From Leishmania martiniquensis (Eukaryota > Euglenozoa > Kinetoplastea > Trypanosomatida > Trypanosomatidae): a DNA stretch of 64,000 nt. The notes beneath the pieces were generated by a model. That model saw only the letters and a list, made by a program, of their open reading frames with translations. It was not told the origin of the DNA and did no database searches. The DNA lies in NCBI RefSeq assembly GCF_017916325.1, contig NC_090167.1, forward strand, positions 166,501 through 230,500, in the 5' to 3' direction. Both the position numbers and the translations under genes were made by a program. Below, one piece after another: positions 29,897-39,825 of this stretch (its first letter is position 1; each line of letters starts with the position of its first letter).

Positions 29897-31729
29897 TCCC
29901 CAGTGCAGTAGGCAACAAAGGACAGATGAAAGGTCTCCAAGCCAAAAAAGCATTTATATCATCGGAAGAGCCTGCCCGCACCATTGCATGGGCCTTCTCG
30001 CACCCGCCGTGTCCATGCGTATCTAGCTAGTACATGCTTCACGAGCACCCCTCCGCTTATCTCACGCTGTCCCCCTCATTCTCTTTCTCTGCGTTCCCCT
30101 TTGATCCCTCGTCGCAGGCCTCACCTTTAAGCTGCCATGACCAAACCTTCTTTGTGCTTTCGGTTGATGTCCGATGCTTCGGCGGCTGGTACGGCTCTCC
30201 TCTTCAGTGGTGCCGGCGGTCTGATATTATGGAGGGGCTGTGACAGTGTGTGGTCCAGCTCTCTGGAGCAAGAACCCGAGGTGACGGTTACTTCTACACT
30301 TCACTTCATGGCTGGTTTCTGATTCTCACCGGCGGGAAAACTACCGTTGTTAGCTGACTCTTTGCGTATGGCAACTGAGGGCAGAGGGAGGGCGCAGGAA
30401 GAGGGAGAGATTTGTGCACAGACAACCTCTTGTGATCTCTACCTCCTCTGCCCTTGCTAACCTCTGGAGGCCTGCGGCAGCTCTCCTTTTTCTTTTTCGT
30501 AGTGCTTCTTTGTCATTTTCTCCTTCGTTTTTACTGTGTCTTTCCATCCCCTTTCCTAATTGCTTCGTTGTGCTTCGATGTTGTATCCGATGCTATATCT
30601 TTCCGCGTCCTCCGTTCTCGGACGAGTCGAAGCGGGCTGTGTGCCGTTTATGGTTTCCTTTTCCACCTCTATTATGCGTGTTGGTGGCCTTGTGCATGTG
30701 CACATGCCCTCGTGTATGGGTGTGTTATCGATAAATATGCTGGGGGATACCGTCTTTCTAACGACAGGAAAGAAAGAAAGCAGTGACGGAAAGAAACTGG
30801 CGAAAAGAATGGCGCGTATTTTCCAAGTGGCGCGTGCGAAACGGGAAACTCTTCTGTTTTCGCTTTTTCACCTCTTTTAAATGAGCTGGGGACGGGTGGG
30901 AAGCTGAAGTTTTCTCCGGGTGGACGCACGGAGAAGAAACAGCAGCACAACAGGAACGAGGAATCGAAAGACAGGACGTGCCACGAGTAGTGAGCAAACT
31001 ATCCTCAGACCTAAAGGCTGCTCGCCCCTGGGGCCAGTAGTTGAAGTGCATTAAAATCGAAAGGCGCCCTCTGCGGAGCTTGTTCCTCACCCATTCCTAT
31101 TCCCTTCAAGAGGCCTGAAACCTTATGCATGGAAAAGATTCCTGACACTTGTGATGACAGATGCCCCCGAGAGACATTTCCCCTCTTTCACACTCTTCTC
31201 TATGACTGTTTATCCTCTCCTTGTGCTTGCCACGTCTCCTGCATGTGCTCACCGTTCGAAAAGCGTACATCAAAAGGAAAGCGCAGGGGAAGACAGCGGA
31301 GACCAACAGTCTATTCTTGGCAGCTGTCATCTCTTTCACAGCCTCCAGTGGCATCTGCTTTTTTCTCCCTCTCTCCCACATTTTCTAACGGCATACTGTT
31401 TTTACTCTCCCTTTATCTGCAGCTAGTTCCTCGGTTTTTTTTTCTCAGAACGTTGCCTGCTCGGTGAGCACACCGGTGCCACGAGAGTGACCCGCCGGGG
31501 AGCAGGAATTGCCATACATGAGCTTGGAGCACAGGGGTGGGATCTGCTTCGCAAATTCAAAAGTATTCCTTCCACACCAATTCTCTTTTTTTTTCTCTGG
31601 CTTGAGCTTCACGTTGTCTCACCGCTCATTACCTCTCCTCCTCTCTTCAGTTGGCAGTAATCGGGTATAGAAAGGCGCGCCGCACGCACACAGGCAGCAG
31701 TCAAATCATAAAGCACAGCGCAAACGGAA
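29897..31729. other. Long intergenic region, no gene recognised
   Basis: About 1.8 kb with several pyrimidine-rich runs on the plus strand (30060-30110, 30480-30560, 31350-31440). All frames examined are low-complexity Ser/Phe/Leu or Arg-rich and none looks like protein. It would hold the long profilin 3'UTR and the splice signals for the next gene. Confidence 0.5.
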
Positions 31730-31975
31730 ATGAGCATGCCTATCGTTTCTGGTTCCGCACGAGTGGCACCACTTCGTGCGCCAATGCCGCCAGTGCCAAT
31801 GCATCACTGCTACCACAACGTCGTATGCAAATGCGGCACTGTGGTGTGCACGCAGTGCTCGCGTGTGTGCATGGCGTGTGACTGCTGCGTGTGCCCCCTC
31901 TGCCTTCCTTTAAGCATGCTTCACTGCAAGAGTTGCTGTGTCGCATTTTTTCGAAACTGCAGATACAACTTGTGA
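31730..31975 (+). CDS. Cys-rich miniprotein (hypothetical)
   Basis: An 81-residue frame starting MSMPIVSGSARVAPLRAP. From residue 28 onward it is dense in cysteine: CYHNVVCKCGTVVCTQCSRV, then CMACDCC, CPLCLP and HCKSCC, 17 Cys plus His residues that could bind zinc in a RING- or LIM-like arrangement. No family is recognised. It lies alone in a 2.7 kb stretch between profilin and a basic mitochondrial protein gene, on the coding strand and with a pyrimidine-rich upstream region. The regular CxxC spacing is unlikely by chance, so I think it is a real gene, but it is short and unverified. Confidence 0.5.
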   Translation: MSMPIVSGSARVAPLRAPMPPVPMHHCYHNVVCKCGTVVCTQCSRVCMACDCCVCPLCLPLSMLHCKSCCVAFFRNCRYNL

Positions 31976-32602
31976 CGGGCGTGTAAGGATCGCCGGCCCT
32001 CTTTCGCCCCTCTCCCCCCCGCACCGAGCGTGATGCTTGGGCAACGTTTTTCGACATTGTCGGCAGGGGCCCGTTCGAATATGAGAGAATGCACCGCCAT
32101 GGCTCGGGCAGTGCCTCCATCACAGGAGCAGCTGTCCTTCACAGCAACGACCAAAAAGGATCCAAGACGAAAGCAAGCAACAAGACGGAGGCGCTGAGTC
32201 TCCGCAACTATCCCGTATTCTCTTTGCACACCACCGCGCGCGGACCATGCGATCCGTCATGGATGAGGCCTTTGAATCTCTACAACCCCCCTCTTCATCG
32301 AGCGCTTCGATTTCTCTTTGCGTGCCGTCTCCGTGTCCCTATCGGCTGTAGCTGCTTCTTCCACCTCCTTTCTGCCTCTTTTATTCTGTACCCCTCGACG
32401 CCCTTCTTCCGCTCTCACTGCCGCTCTAGTTGTTGTTTGCAGTCGTGCAAGGCACGGACACGGGTGCAGGGTTGACATCTGCCAGCTTGCCCAGGAGAGC
32501 AAACGAGAGGCACGCTCCGTTTCCCTCCTCCCTCCGCATTCACTTGTGGACAGTTAGCGTTCCTCCACCTCTTGCGAAGTGACGTTCCGCTGACACCTCA
32601 CT
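31976..32602. other. Intergenic, no gene seen
   Basis: Spacer with pyrimidine-rich plus-strand DNA at 32340-32430 and 32515-32540 before the next gene. Confidence 0.5.
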
Positions 32603-33040
32603 ATGTTGTTCCGCAGTATAACCAAGTGCGTTGTCCCGCTCATCAAGGCCACTACCTACACATGTTCCTACAACTTTGAGTATCCGCCCACCCCCGTGAG
32701 GCCTACCTCTATATTGCCTCTCTGTAACAAGTGCATGCCTACACCACTTCTCGACCCCGAACGGCTGCAGGAGGTTGGCTGTGGTACTGGCCAGCCGGCC
32801 CAGCGTGGTCGCCGAAAACCGCTTGTGTGGAAGCGCCGAAAGCCGTGGTTCGACCACCAGTGGTCGCTCGATCTGAAGCGAATCAAGAAAGGCCCTGAAA
32901 CACCTCACTTCCCTGATGGTGTCCCGTTCACGCAGATACGCGCTTTTCAGTCGTTTGCAGGGCGCTCCTGGAAGATCAACGCGGGCCGCCGGCGCAAAAT
33001 CCGACTGTCGCTGAAGCGTGGCCGTAGAAAGTTGCTGTAA
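32603..33040 (+). CDS. Basic, probably mitochondrial, protein (possible mitoribosomal)
   Basis: A 145-residue strongly basic protein. The N-terminus MLFRSITKCVVPLIKATTYT lacks acidic residues and could be a mitochondrial presequence. The C-terminal half has many Arg/Lys and Trp residues, including RRGRRKPLVWKRRKPWFDH-type clusters, RAFQSFAGRSWKINAG and a terminal RRRKIRLSLKRGRRKLL. Size, charge and presequence suggest a kinetoplastid mitochondrial ribosomal protein, many of which have no counterpart outside the group. I do not recognise the specific one, so this is inference from composition. It is followed by a long spacer and the TauE/SafE gene. Confidence 0.55.
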   Translation: MLFRSITKCVVPLIKATTYTCSYNFEYPPTPVRPTSILPLCNKCMPTPLLDPERLQEVGCGTGQPAQRGRRKPLVWKRRKPWFDHQWSLDLKRIKKGPETPHFPDGVPFTQIRAFQSFAGRSWKINAGRRRKIRLSLKRGRRKLL

Positions 33041-34208
33041 GCCACGTCGCCGAGGGGCACGGAGGAAGAGCTTCGAAGCATGCAATGCGCTTCTCGCTTG
33101 TCCTTTTTCTTGGGCGCACTGCTGGGTGCTTCTCCGACTGCTCACTGAAGAGAGCGACACCACTCGTATGCACGAAGACGCTTAAATGGATGCACACCCT
33201 GCACTTTGTGTGCCGATACAAAACAGGAAGGTGATGCGCAGCGACGGGGCACTACTGTCGGTACGTGCAGTGCCCCCATTGTTGTTGTGCGCTGTCGCTC
33301 CATGTATCTCTGTGCGTATCTGTGTATCTGTGTGTGTGTGTGTGCGTGCTGGGGTAGCCGTTGCGCTTTTTTCCTTGGACTCGGCGTGCCTCGCACTAGC
33401 GGGATTGGGGGGGGGTAGGCGGAGGCGCTCCGCAAAACACGGAAAAGCAGGAAGACATGCTGTCAAGTTGATGCCGCGAGCCTTGTCGGGCCTCTCCTCG
33501 GTTGGGTGCGCTCCAGAAGCTGGAGGAGAGAGGCTAGGTTGGGGGTGCTGTGTTTCTCCTCCAGCGAGGAGCAAAGTGCCTGACGACAGCCCCCTTCTTT
33601 GTGATGAGGGGCGCGGTCATGAGCGTCACTTTTCAGTTGCGCAAGCGGCTATGCCGCGCATTTTCTCCTGTCACCCCGGTGTGTGCGTGTGAGGACTGGA
33701 AGGCTGAGGCAGCCTTGTAAGCTGCGCATAGGATGACCATTGTCCTCTTTGTGGCGGCCGTTGGTTCCTGTCCACTGCTATTCACTATGCCTTCATATGT
33801 TTCCTCTTTCCCTTATCCTCTGCTCCTCGCACCACCACCACCACTGCTGCTGCTGCTAGTTTCCTGTGCTCTCAACGTTTTGCTGTCCCTGTCGAATGAC
33901 CTCTAGTCTGCTCTGCCTCATCACACCGCTAGTGTCCCTCTAGGCAAGCAGTAAAGAGCGGTGCCGTCGTGGCGCGCCTGCTTCGTCACACATATTCCCT
34001 TTCTCTTGGCTTCATTCTAGCGTACTGCTTGTTCGATCTCGTGCCTCGCCTCCTGTGCGCATCTCCATATATATTTCGCCTCTTCCCGCCGCGATCTAGT
34101 CAATGTTTGTTCGCGTACGCACGTGCATTGATCTGCTTATCGTTCCACCCTCTGAGCTTTTTTGTTAGATTTTTTGGGTGCCCTCGTTTCTCCTCATAGG
34201 TTAGAATC
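33041..34208. other. Intergenic, with simple repeats
   Basis: No gene. It contains a (GT)n-like run at 33330-33347, a G run near 33406-33415, a CAC/CTG trinucleotide patch at 33830-33858 and a pyrimidine-rich stretch up to the acceptor at 34198-34199. Confidence 0.5.
34198..34199 (+). promoter_or_regulatory. Candidate spliced-leader acceptor AG for the TauE/SafE gene
   Basis: A pyrimidine tract (CCCTCGTTTCTCCTC) leads to this AG, which is 9 bases before the ATG at 34209. No AG lies between the tract and this site. Pattern-based inference. Confidence 0.55.
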
Positions 34209-35732
34209 ATGCGGCGAGGCAGGGGCTTGAAGCTGTGCGCGGTCGTTGGATCGGCGCTTATAGCGGTTCTTTTGCTGGGTAAAGTAACCGCTGCGGCGAC
34301 TGCCTGTGGGTTCACCACGCAGCGCGTGCAGTGCGGCGACCTTGCTTGCGACAGGGTGGCGAATATCTGCATCGCGTGTCGCACAGATAGCGACTGCTAC
34401 CCAGGCGCGATGCATTGCGATTTGGCCTCCGGAAAGTGCAGGCTGCGCAGCTTCATCTCCCTCTTCGGAGTGCGCGTCGCGTTGGCGTTGCTCGGCGCTT
34501 TCTCGATCTGCTCTGTTGCCGTGATCGCGGGCGTTGGCGGTGGCGGCATTCTGATGCCCATGTTTTGTGGGCTCATGGAGATTTCCATGCAGTCCGCGGT
34601 GGGAATGTCGCAGTCTACCGTATGTGGACAGTGCACGCTGAACATGTACTTGGTTGTTCAGCAGAAGCACCCTGACCGCAGCTGGGATCGCCCGCTGGTC
34701 AACTACCAGTATCTGAGCTTGCTTCTGCCACTCGGTCTCATGGGGACCTTGATTGGTGGGATACTGAGTAAGTTCTGCCCCGATATTCTGCGCCTCGTCC
34801 TTCTCTTTGTCCTGCTTTCTCTTGTCCTCTACCGCACCGTGAGGAAGATGAAAGCTCAGTATAAGCAGGACACACACGCGCAGCAGGCGATTGTGCAGAC
34901 AGACGACGCGAATACGGCATCCCACCGGCATAATTACGGCAGCAACGGCGTGAGCCATGGCTGCGGGACAACCAAAACGGCTGACGGTGCCAAGAGGGAA
35001 TCGCGCGAGGACACGGAGGCTATGCCTGTGTCGGTGCAGAGCCCGCTCGCTATCGAGCGCGCTCCGCAGCCGCAGTACCCGAAGCAGGAGATCGCGATCA
35101 ATGTAGCCTGTCTCATGGTGGTGCTGCTGTTCGGCACTCTTCGGACCCACTCTGCGTGCGGCGGCTTCATGTACTGGGTGTGTGTGCTGATCCCCCTCAC
35201 CTTCTTGGGAACTGTCTTCTATTTCAACCGTGAGAAGCTGCGCCAGCTGGCGGAGTCCGACCCGGAGCAGCTGAGATTTGCCTGGACTCGACAGAGCACT
35301 GTGATGTACCCAATGGTGGCAGTGGTCGCAGGTGCGTCCGCAGCCGTGCTTGGCATTGGCGGTGGCCTTGTTCTAGGGTTTGTGCTGAACGAGGTGGGTA
35401 TAGTACCTCAAGAGGCGTCAGTGACGAGTGGCATGGCCACCTTCTTCATCGCCTTGTCGTCTGCACTTGAGCTGCTTGTCACGGGCAGACTTGAGATAGA
35501 CTTCGGCATCGCCTTTAGCATTGCTGGGCTGTGCAGCAGCATGCTGGGGCACGTTTTCATGACTTACATCAAGAAGCACGACCTGAACTACCTCATCATC
35601 GGTTCTCTCGCCTTCACCGTTGTTGGCTCGCTTGTGGCGCTTGGTAGCTACGGTATCTACAACACCGTCATTGCAGCCCGTTCAGGGGGCTCCGTGATGG
35701 CGTTTGGCCGCCTCTGTTCCAGAGTGAATTAG
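34209..35732 (+). CDS. TauE/SafE-type multi-pass membrane protein with Cys-rich N-terminal domain
   Basis: A 507-residue protein. A signal-like hydrophobic segment (LKLCAVVGSALIAVLLLGKV) precedes a lumenal Cys-rich domain at about 33-80 with eight or more cysteines (for example CGFTTQRVQCGDLACDRVAN). Then two halves of membrane helices follow. The first contains the glycine-rich VIAGVGGGGILMPMF motif and the second AAVLGIGGGLVLGFVLNEVG, the duplicated signature of the TauE/SafE family (putative sulfite/organosulfonate or small anion exporters). Between them is a long hydrophilic loop at about 220-280. Trypanosomatids have related proteins of unknown substrate. The start is supported by a nearby splice acceptor. 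The Cys-rich domain is not found in bacterial members. Confidence 0.83.
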   Translation: MRRGRGLKLCAVVGSALIAVLLLGKVTAAATACGFTTQRVQCGDLACDRVANICIACRTDSDCYPGAMHCDLASGKCRLRSFISLFGVRVALALLGAFSICSVAVIAGVGGGGILMPMFCGLMEISMQSAVGMSQSTVCGQCTLNMYLVVQQKHPDRSWDRPLVNYQYLSLLLPLGLMGTLIGGILSKFCPDILRLVLLFVLLSLVLYRTVRKMKAQYKQDTHAQQAIVQTDDANTASHRHNYGSNGVSHGCGTTKTADGAKRESREDTEAMPVSVQSPLAIERAPQPQYPKQEIAINVACLMVVLLFGTLRTHSACGGFMYWVCVLIPLTFLGTVFYFNREKLRQLAESDPEQLRFAWTRQSTVMYPMVAVVAGASAAVLGIGGGLVLGFVLNEVGIVPQEASVTSGMATFFIALSSALELLVTGRLEIDFGIAFSIAGLCSSMLGHVFMTYIKKHDLNYLIIGSLAFTVVGSLVALGSYGIYNTVIAARSGGSVMAFGRLCSRVN

Positions 35733-36299
35733 GCAATCACGCGCACCACAACCGCGACCAGGGAGAAAAAAAGGGAAACAAAGCTGCTTGCATTCCCCCT
35801 TCGCCGCACGCCACTCATTCGCACACTTTGATTGGCGTTGTTTTTGTGACCAGGCTGGATATTCCTCTCTCTTGTGATGCCTTCCGCTTTTTTCTTGTTT
35901 TCCAGCGAAGAGTTGTTCCTTTTCGAGTGGATGAGGGTCTCACCTTTGCCTGACGGCGCCTCGCTCCAACCGCTCTCTATCGCTCTGTCAACGAGAGACG
36001 TGTGCAAGCGCGGGAGGAGAAGGAGGGCGGGGGAGTGCAGGGAGGGAGGCAATGGAAGAGAAATGTCGTTGCTGTCGCCTGGTTCTTTCTTTATATATTT
36101 TCCCTCCTCGAATTATCGCACGCCTTTTCCCCTTTTTTCCGTTTCAGTGGTGTTGCGGCCATGTACGACTCTCTCCCTTCCTGAGCTTTTTTTTGTTAAG
36201 CATTCTCAGCCTGAAAGCGGGAGAACTCACTGCTCTCCTCCAAGAGCGGAACAATCGCCATGCGGGTGCTGCGCCTGGCTCCCCCTTCTCCCTCCTCTG
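35733..36299. other. Intergenic, 3' flank of the TauE/SafE gene
   Basis: This region has a T-rich run at 36170-36200 and purine-rich patches. No gene is recognised. Confidence 0.5.
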
Positions 36300-36950
36300 C
36301 GATACTGACTTGGAAGCTGTGCGAGTTACTTGAATGAATGCTCTCGCAGGGGCCTCGCAACTAGGTGGATGACATGCCCCAACTACAGCCGTCCTGCCTC
36401 CGTCTTCACTGCTCCAGTATAGATTCCTTGGGCTTGCTCCACACGATGGCCCTGCGCCAGCCCAACAGCGCTGTATGGGCAGTGCGTGTGGAGTGCGCTC
36501 GAACCTCTGTTTTGGCAGATCACGGCACGATCAGCACGGTGCTGAGAAGGCTCAATGTAGACTCCCGACGCCACTTCACGCACTAGATCATGGATTTCGT
36601 GGACGATCGTATCACCTGTGGTCGCTTCCATAGGAGAAAAGCGAACTTGACTGAAACGTGAGCGCGAAGATACACAGGAATCTGTCCAGGCCCATCTTGC
36701 CGCCATCATCATAGCGGGCCCGCGGAGCGTGATGTCCAACAAGATGCCCCAGACTGTGCCACAAATTCTTTGCTGATGATTTAGCCCTCCTCACATCCAC
36801 CGCAGACAGGGATGCTGTTGAAGTCGTTCTACCATCCGCCCTCTGGGGTGGGAGCGCCGGGCACAGAGGTACTCCACAGAGTTGAGCGCCCCCAAATGAA
36901 ATGCGCACTCTTTGTTGCGGGTCTCCTCAACCATCTGAAACTCTGTTGCA
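36300..36950 (-). pseudogene. Possible decayed reverse-transcriptase remnant (DIRE-like)
   Basis: On the minus strand, antisense to the local transcription, several frames hold fragments that fit the C-terminal part of a non-LTR reverse transcriptase in the right order. In sequence, around 36905-36880 one frame reads MRISFGGAQLC (as in the W-x-x-N-x-M-x-I-N-x-x-K-T region), at about 36750-36735 another reads GILLDITL (the LGVxLDxxL motif), and near 36430-36385 HRVEQAQGIYTGAVKTEAG resembles the RVQ...TGxxKT segment. Stops and frame changes break it up. Leishmania genomes contain such degenerate ingi-related elements. No single stretch is long enough to be sure; this is a hypothesis. Confidence 0.3.
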
Positions 36951-37870
36951 GGGCGTGTTCAGAAGAGAGCTATTATCCCCGCATTCTCAGCGCGGGCCTG
37001 CGTCCCATGCGCGGCGTTGGCTGATACGTTGCTGAGGCTATCACAGTAGCCATGACTCGGCTTGCCCAGCGAAGGGCCCTCTGCTTGCATGTATGGCGCT
37101 GGTCAGCGTACTTGAGCTTTTTTTACACAGCAGGGCCGCGTCAGAGCACCTCCGCAGCACCGCCGCGCGGGGAAATGGCGGTGGCAAAAGCAGCGTCGAG
37201 CCTTTGAAACGTTTTCATAAGAAAGCTGTGGAAGCCACTGCAAGTGTGCCCCACAATGCGCAGCCTGCAACGATTTGCTGAGCGCGGCCGATTTCCACCA
37301 CCTCGTCTCTTTTAGGTCCTCTGTGCTGATTCCGCCCTTGTTCCTCCGGAGCTCCGCGAGGAGGGTGCCTTGTGCATTCGCAGCGAGAGAGAGGTACGCG
37401 CCAGATTATAGTGTTGTCATGATGACTCGGCAGAATTCACACATGCACGCGGAGAGTGGCCCCTTCGAAGCTACGCACGCGCACACCTCCCTTATGTACA
37501 TGACCACGCAAACCTCAGATTTTCACTCCCGGGCAAACTCTCCAGAAGAGGGAGCGGTGTGCTGGCAGAGACTTTGCCGTGCCGCAAAACCGTCCTGCTC
37601 GCTATGGGCAGACAGTGTGAGGTAGGCGGACATCATCTCCACGGGAGGGGGTCCACAAATCCTTGAATGCGGCAATCTCATCAGCCTGGCGACAAAAAGC
37701 TGCGAGCTGCGTGCTGCTAGCTGGCTCGCTCACGGCGAAATCGAGGACGTGGCGCTCTTCCAGCTGCCGACACAGCTGAGTCATGGGGGGAACGGGAAAT
37801 CCAGTGCCGATTTCGCCTCACTGCGCTGCGCACGGGCGCTAAAGCGGTGAAAGGTCACTTATAGCGACGA
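36951..37870. other. Intergenic, left of family B copy B3
   Basis: GC-moderate DNA without a credible gene. One minus-strand frame near 37021-37080 (RALRWASRVMATVIASATYQ) could belong to the same decayed element as the fragments to its left. Confidence 0.35.
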
Positions 37871-38518
37871 ATTGGGGCACAAATCCTGGCGCTTCTGGTC
37901 CATCGCGTGCGCCTCTCCTTTTGGTTTGTATGCGGGGACGGCTGGCTGAAAAGCGAGGGCAAGACTGGCAAGCCTGCCAAATCGGGTACGCGAGAGGAGA
38001 CAAGGCCTACTGCGTGGCTGACGGACCTTCGTCATCTATGCGTCCGGCGTCAGGCCGACGCCGCCTCCGAAACGGCGAGAGGCGATGCGGCACGGCATGC
38101 CCCGCCAAGAGCTCCTTGGCGGCCACCATCGCAGACGCCGGCACAGGGATGTGGGGCCCGCGGGACAATAGGAGAGCATCCCCGCCCGGTGGCGCACCGG
38201 CGCCTGCTGGTACGTCGGGCCCCTGCTGTGTGCGCGGCGGACGCCGGCGTCTTCGCCTTCGGGGAGGACTCTGGACGGGGCTCACTGACATGAAAGCCCG
38301 CAGCCCGCCCAGGCCTGCCCGTGGCCGATCGCGCAGCAGGCATGCGGGATGGGAGGCTGCGGAAGGGCAGGAGGGGGAGGGGGCTGTGAGAAGAATGGTC
38401 CCACTTAGCGGGCGGTGGCTGCACCCGGCTGGCCAGGACTTCGCCCCTGTGCAGGAGCTGAAGTGTGATTGTATGCGTATGCTTGCTGACCTGTTTGCTC
38501 TCCCAAAGGACACGCCGA
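37871..38518 (+). mobile_element. Family B dispersed repeat, full copy B3 (SIDER-like)
   Basis: A 648-bp element, the reverse complement of copy B2 at 18883-19530, with equal length and no difference found in the parts compared. Read here on the plus strand it begins ATTGGGGCACAAATCC and ends GGACACGCCGA, so relative to transcription it has the same orientation as B2. Its flanks (GCGACGA before, AGTTGCGG after) differ from those of B2, so only the element is shared. It lies in the long gap between the TauE/SafE gene and the CX9C protein gene. Confidence 0.6.
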
Positions 38519-39483
38519 AGTTGCGGCATTGTTTTAGTCTCAGGGTAATAGTTCATGTGCACGAAGTAAAAGGTGTGCTCACCTTGTGCCGGCAGCTGCT
38601 TGTGCGCTGCATCTGTGCGGCACGGAGAAAAGGGCAGACAAGGTACGCCGCCGACACGCTGCATCTCTCTCTTTCTCTCTCTGACGGAAATGCTGCTCAA
38701 GTGTCTGTCGAGGCGCTGAGGCTTAGACACGCGGTTGTGCGAGCGTCACGTAATCGGCTGTGACGAGCATGTCTGCGAATGGCAAATTCATCGTTTTTGG
38801 TGTCAATTGTGCTGACAGCGCGCTGCTTGTCCACTTCTCCATGTGCGTGTGGTGGTGGATGACGAGCCCGTGTGATGCCTCTCACTCTGTGCATTTGCCC
38901 ATGCTGTGGTTCGAAGGTGACGTGCCGGTAGAGGGTCGGCCGCTTGCTCTCTTTTCCTTTTCGCTCAGATGAGGCCTCCGACGGCATGAGCGAGCAGGGA
39001 TGGCTCTTTGGCCCGTGATGCATTCGTGCTCACACACTGTATCCCTCTGGATTTCTCGGCTGGAACCTTCTGCGCTGTTCCCTTTCCCATCCCTACTGGC
39101 CCTCGTTTTCGCCATCGGTTCCTGTCCGCGCTCGATTACCCTCCGGCACTGGGCGTGGCCGAGAGGGAGACATGGAGAATGCACGAGATCTCAGCTGCTG
39201 CGACTACCTTGTACGTGGGTGAAACCGTCTCTCTCTATACTGTTTCTCCTCTTCTCGCGCCTGCAGTCGTGCGACAAGTGGGAAAGTGTGTGTGTGTGCG
39301 TGTTGCGGAGAGGGGGGAGTTGGGGCTATTTCGGTGTCGCCCTCCGCGAATATCGCTTTCCGTTTAGTCGACCAGGCTTAAAGAAAGGAAGAGGGCAAGA
39401 GCAGCTCCGCCCCCGATCTTCGTGAGCACCTAGGCGGCTCGCACGTATCCCTCCGCCTAGCACCTCCCTCTTTCTTCCCAAGG
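38519..39483. other. Intergenic, no gene seen
   Basis: Spacer with a short GT/TC-rich patch at 38660-38680 and pyrimidine-rich DNA at 39215-39260 and 39460-39480 before the next gene, whose ATG at 39484 follows an AAGG. Confidence 0.5.
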
Positions 39484-39825
39484 ATGGGCAAAGAGATGCC
39501 ATTCGATGATGTCTGCGCTAGCGAGGCGAGTTCGTGGAGTGTATGCCTCGAGACCAACTTGGGCGACAGGGATCTGCACGAAAAGTGCAACGCGCATCGG
39601 CTGAAGTTCGACGCATGCGTTGCAGCGTGGCGGGCGAAGGTGGGCAGCTCCGTTCAGGTGAAGGGCAAGAATGAAGGGGAGCCTCCATCGCAGTGTGCGG
39701 CCATGTCCTGCCTCATTGGAGAGTGCTTGCGCAAGTACAACTACAACTTTGACCGGTGCAAGTCGCACACCGAGTTCTTCAAGTACTGCGTCAAGAGCTT
39801 ATACGGCCAGGACTACATTTCGTAG
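39484..39825 (+). CDS. Quadruple CX9C (CHCH-type) protein, probably mitochondrial
   Basis: A 113-residue protein with four C-x9-C motifs. They are CASEASSWSVC at 11-21, CNAHRLKFDAC at 35-45, CAAMSCLIGEC and CKSHTEFFKYC. They form two helix-turn-helix CHCH-type pairs of the twin-CX9C class; an extra Cys pair sits at CLRKYNYNFDRC. Such proteins are imported into the mitochondrial intermembrane space and oxidised by Mia40/Erv1, and serve respiratory complex assembly or structure. The four-motif layout recalls NDUFA8-like complex I subunits, but the size and sequence are not decisive. No presequence is present, which fits intermembrane-space import. The ATG follows a pyrimidine-rich stretch. Confidence 0.78.
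   Translation: MGKEMPFDDVCASEASSWSVCLETNLGDRDLHEKCNAHRLKFDACVAAWRAKVGSSVQVKGKNEGEPPSQCAAMSCLIGECLRKYNYNFDRCKSHTEFFKYCVKSLYGQDYIS

Noticed and set aside
37921..38763. A 280-codon frame running through family B copy B3, with a matching frame in B2
   Set aside because: The frame is open because the DNA is very GC-rich; several frames are open on both strands. The composition is Arg/Gly/Pro-rich without a domain, and the frame runs beyond the repeat edge. Treated as repeat, not gene.
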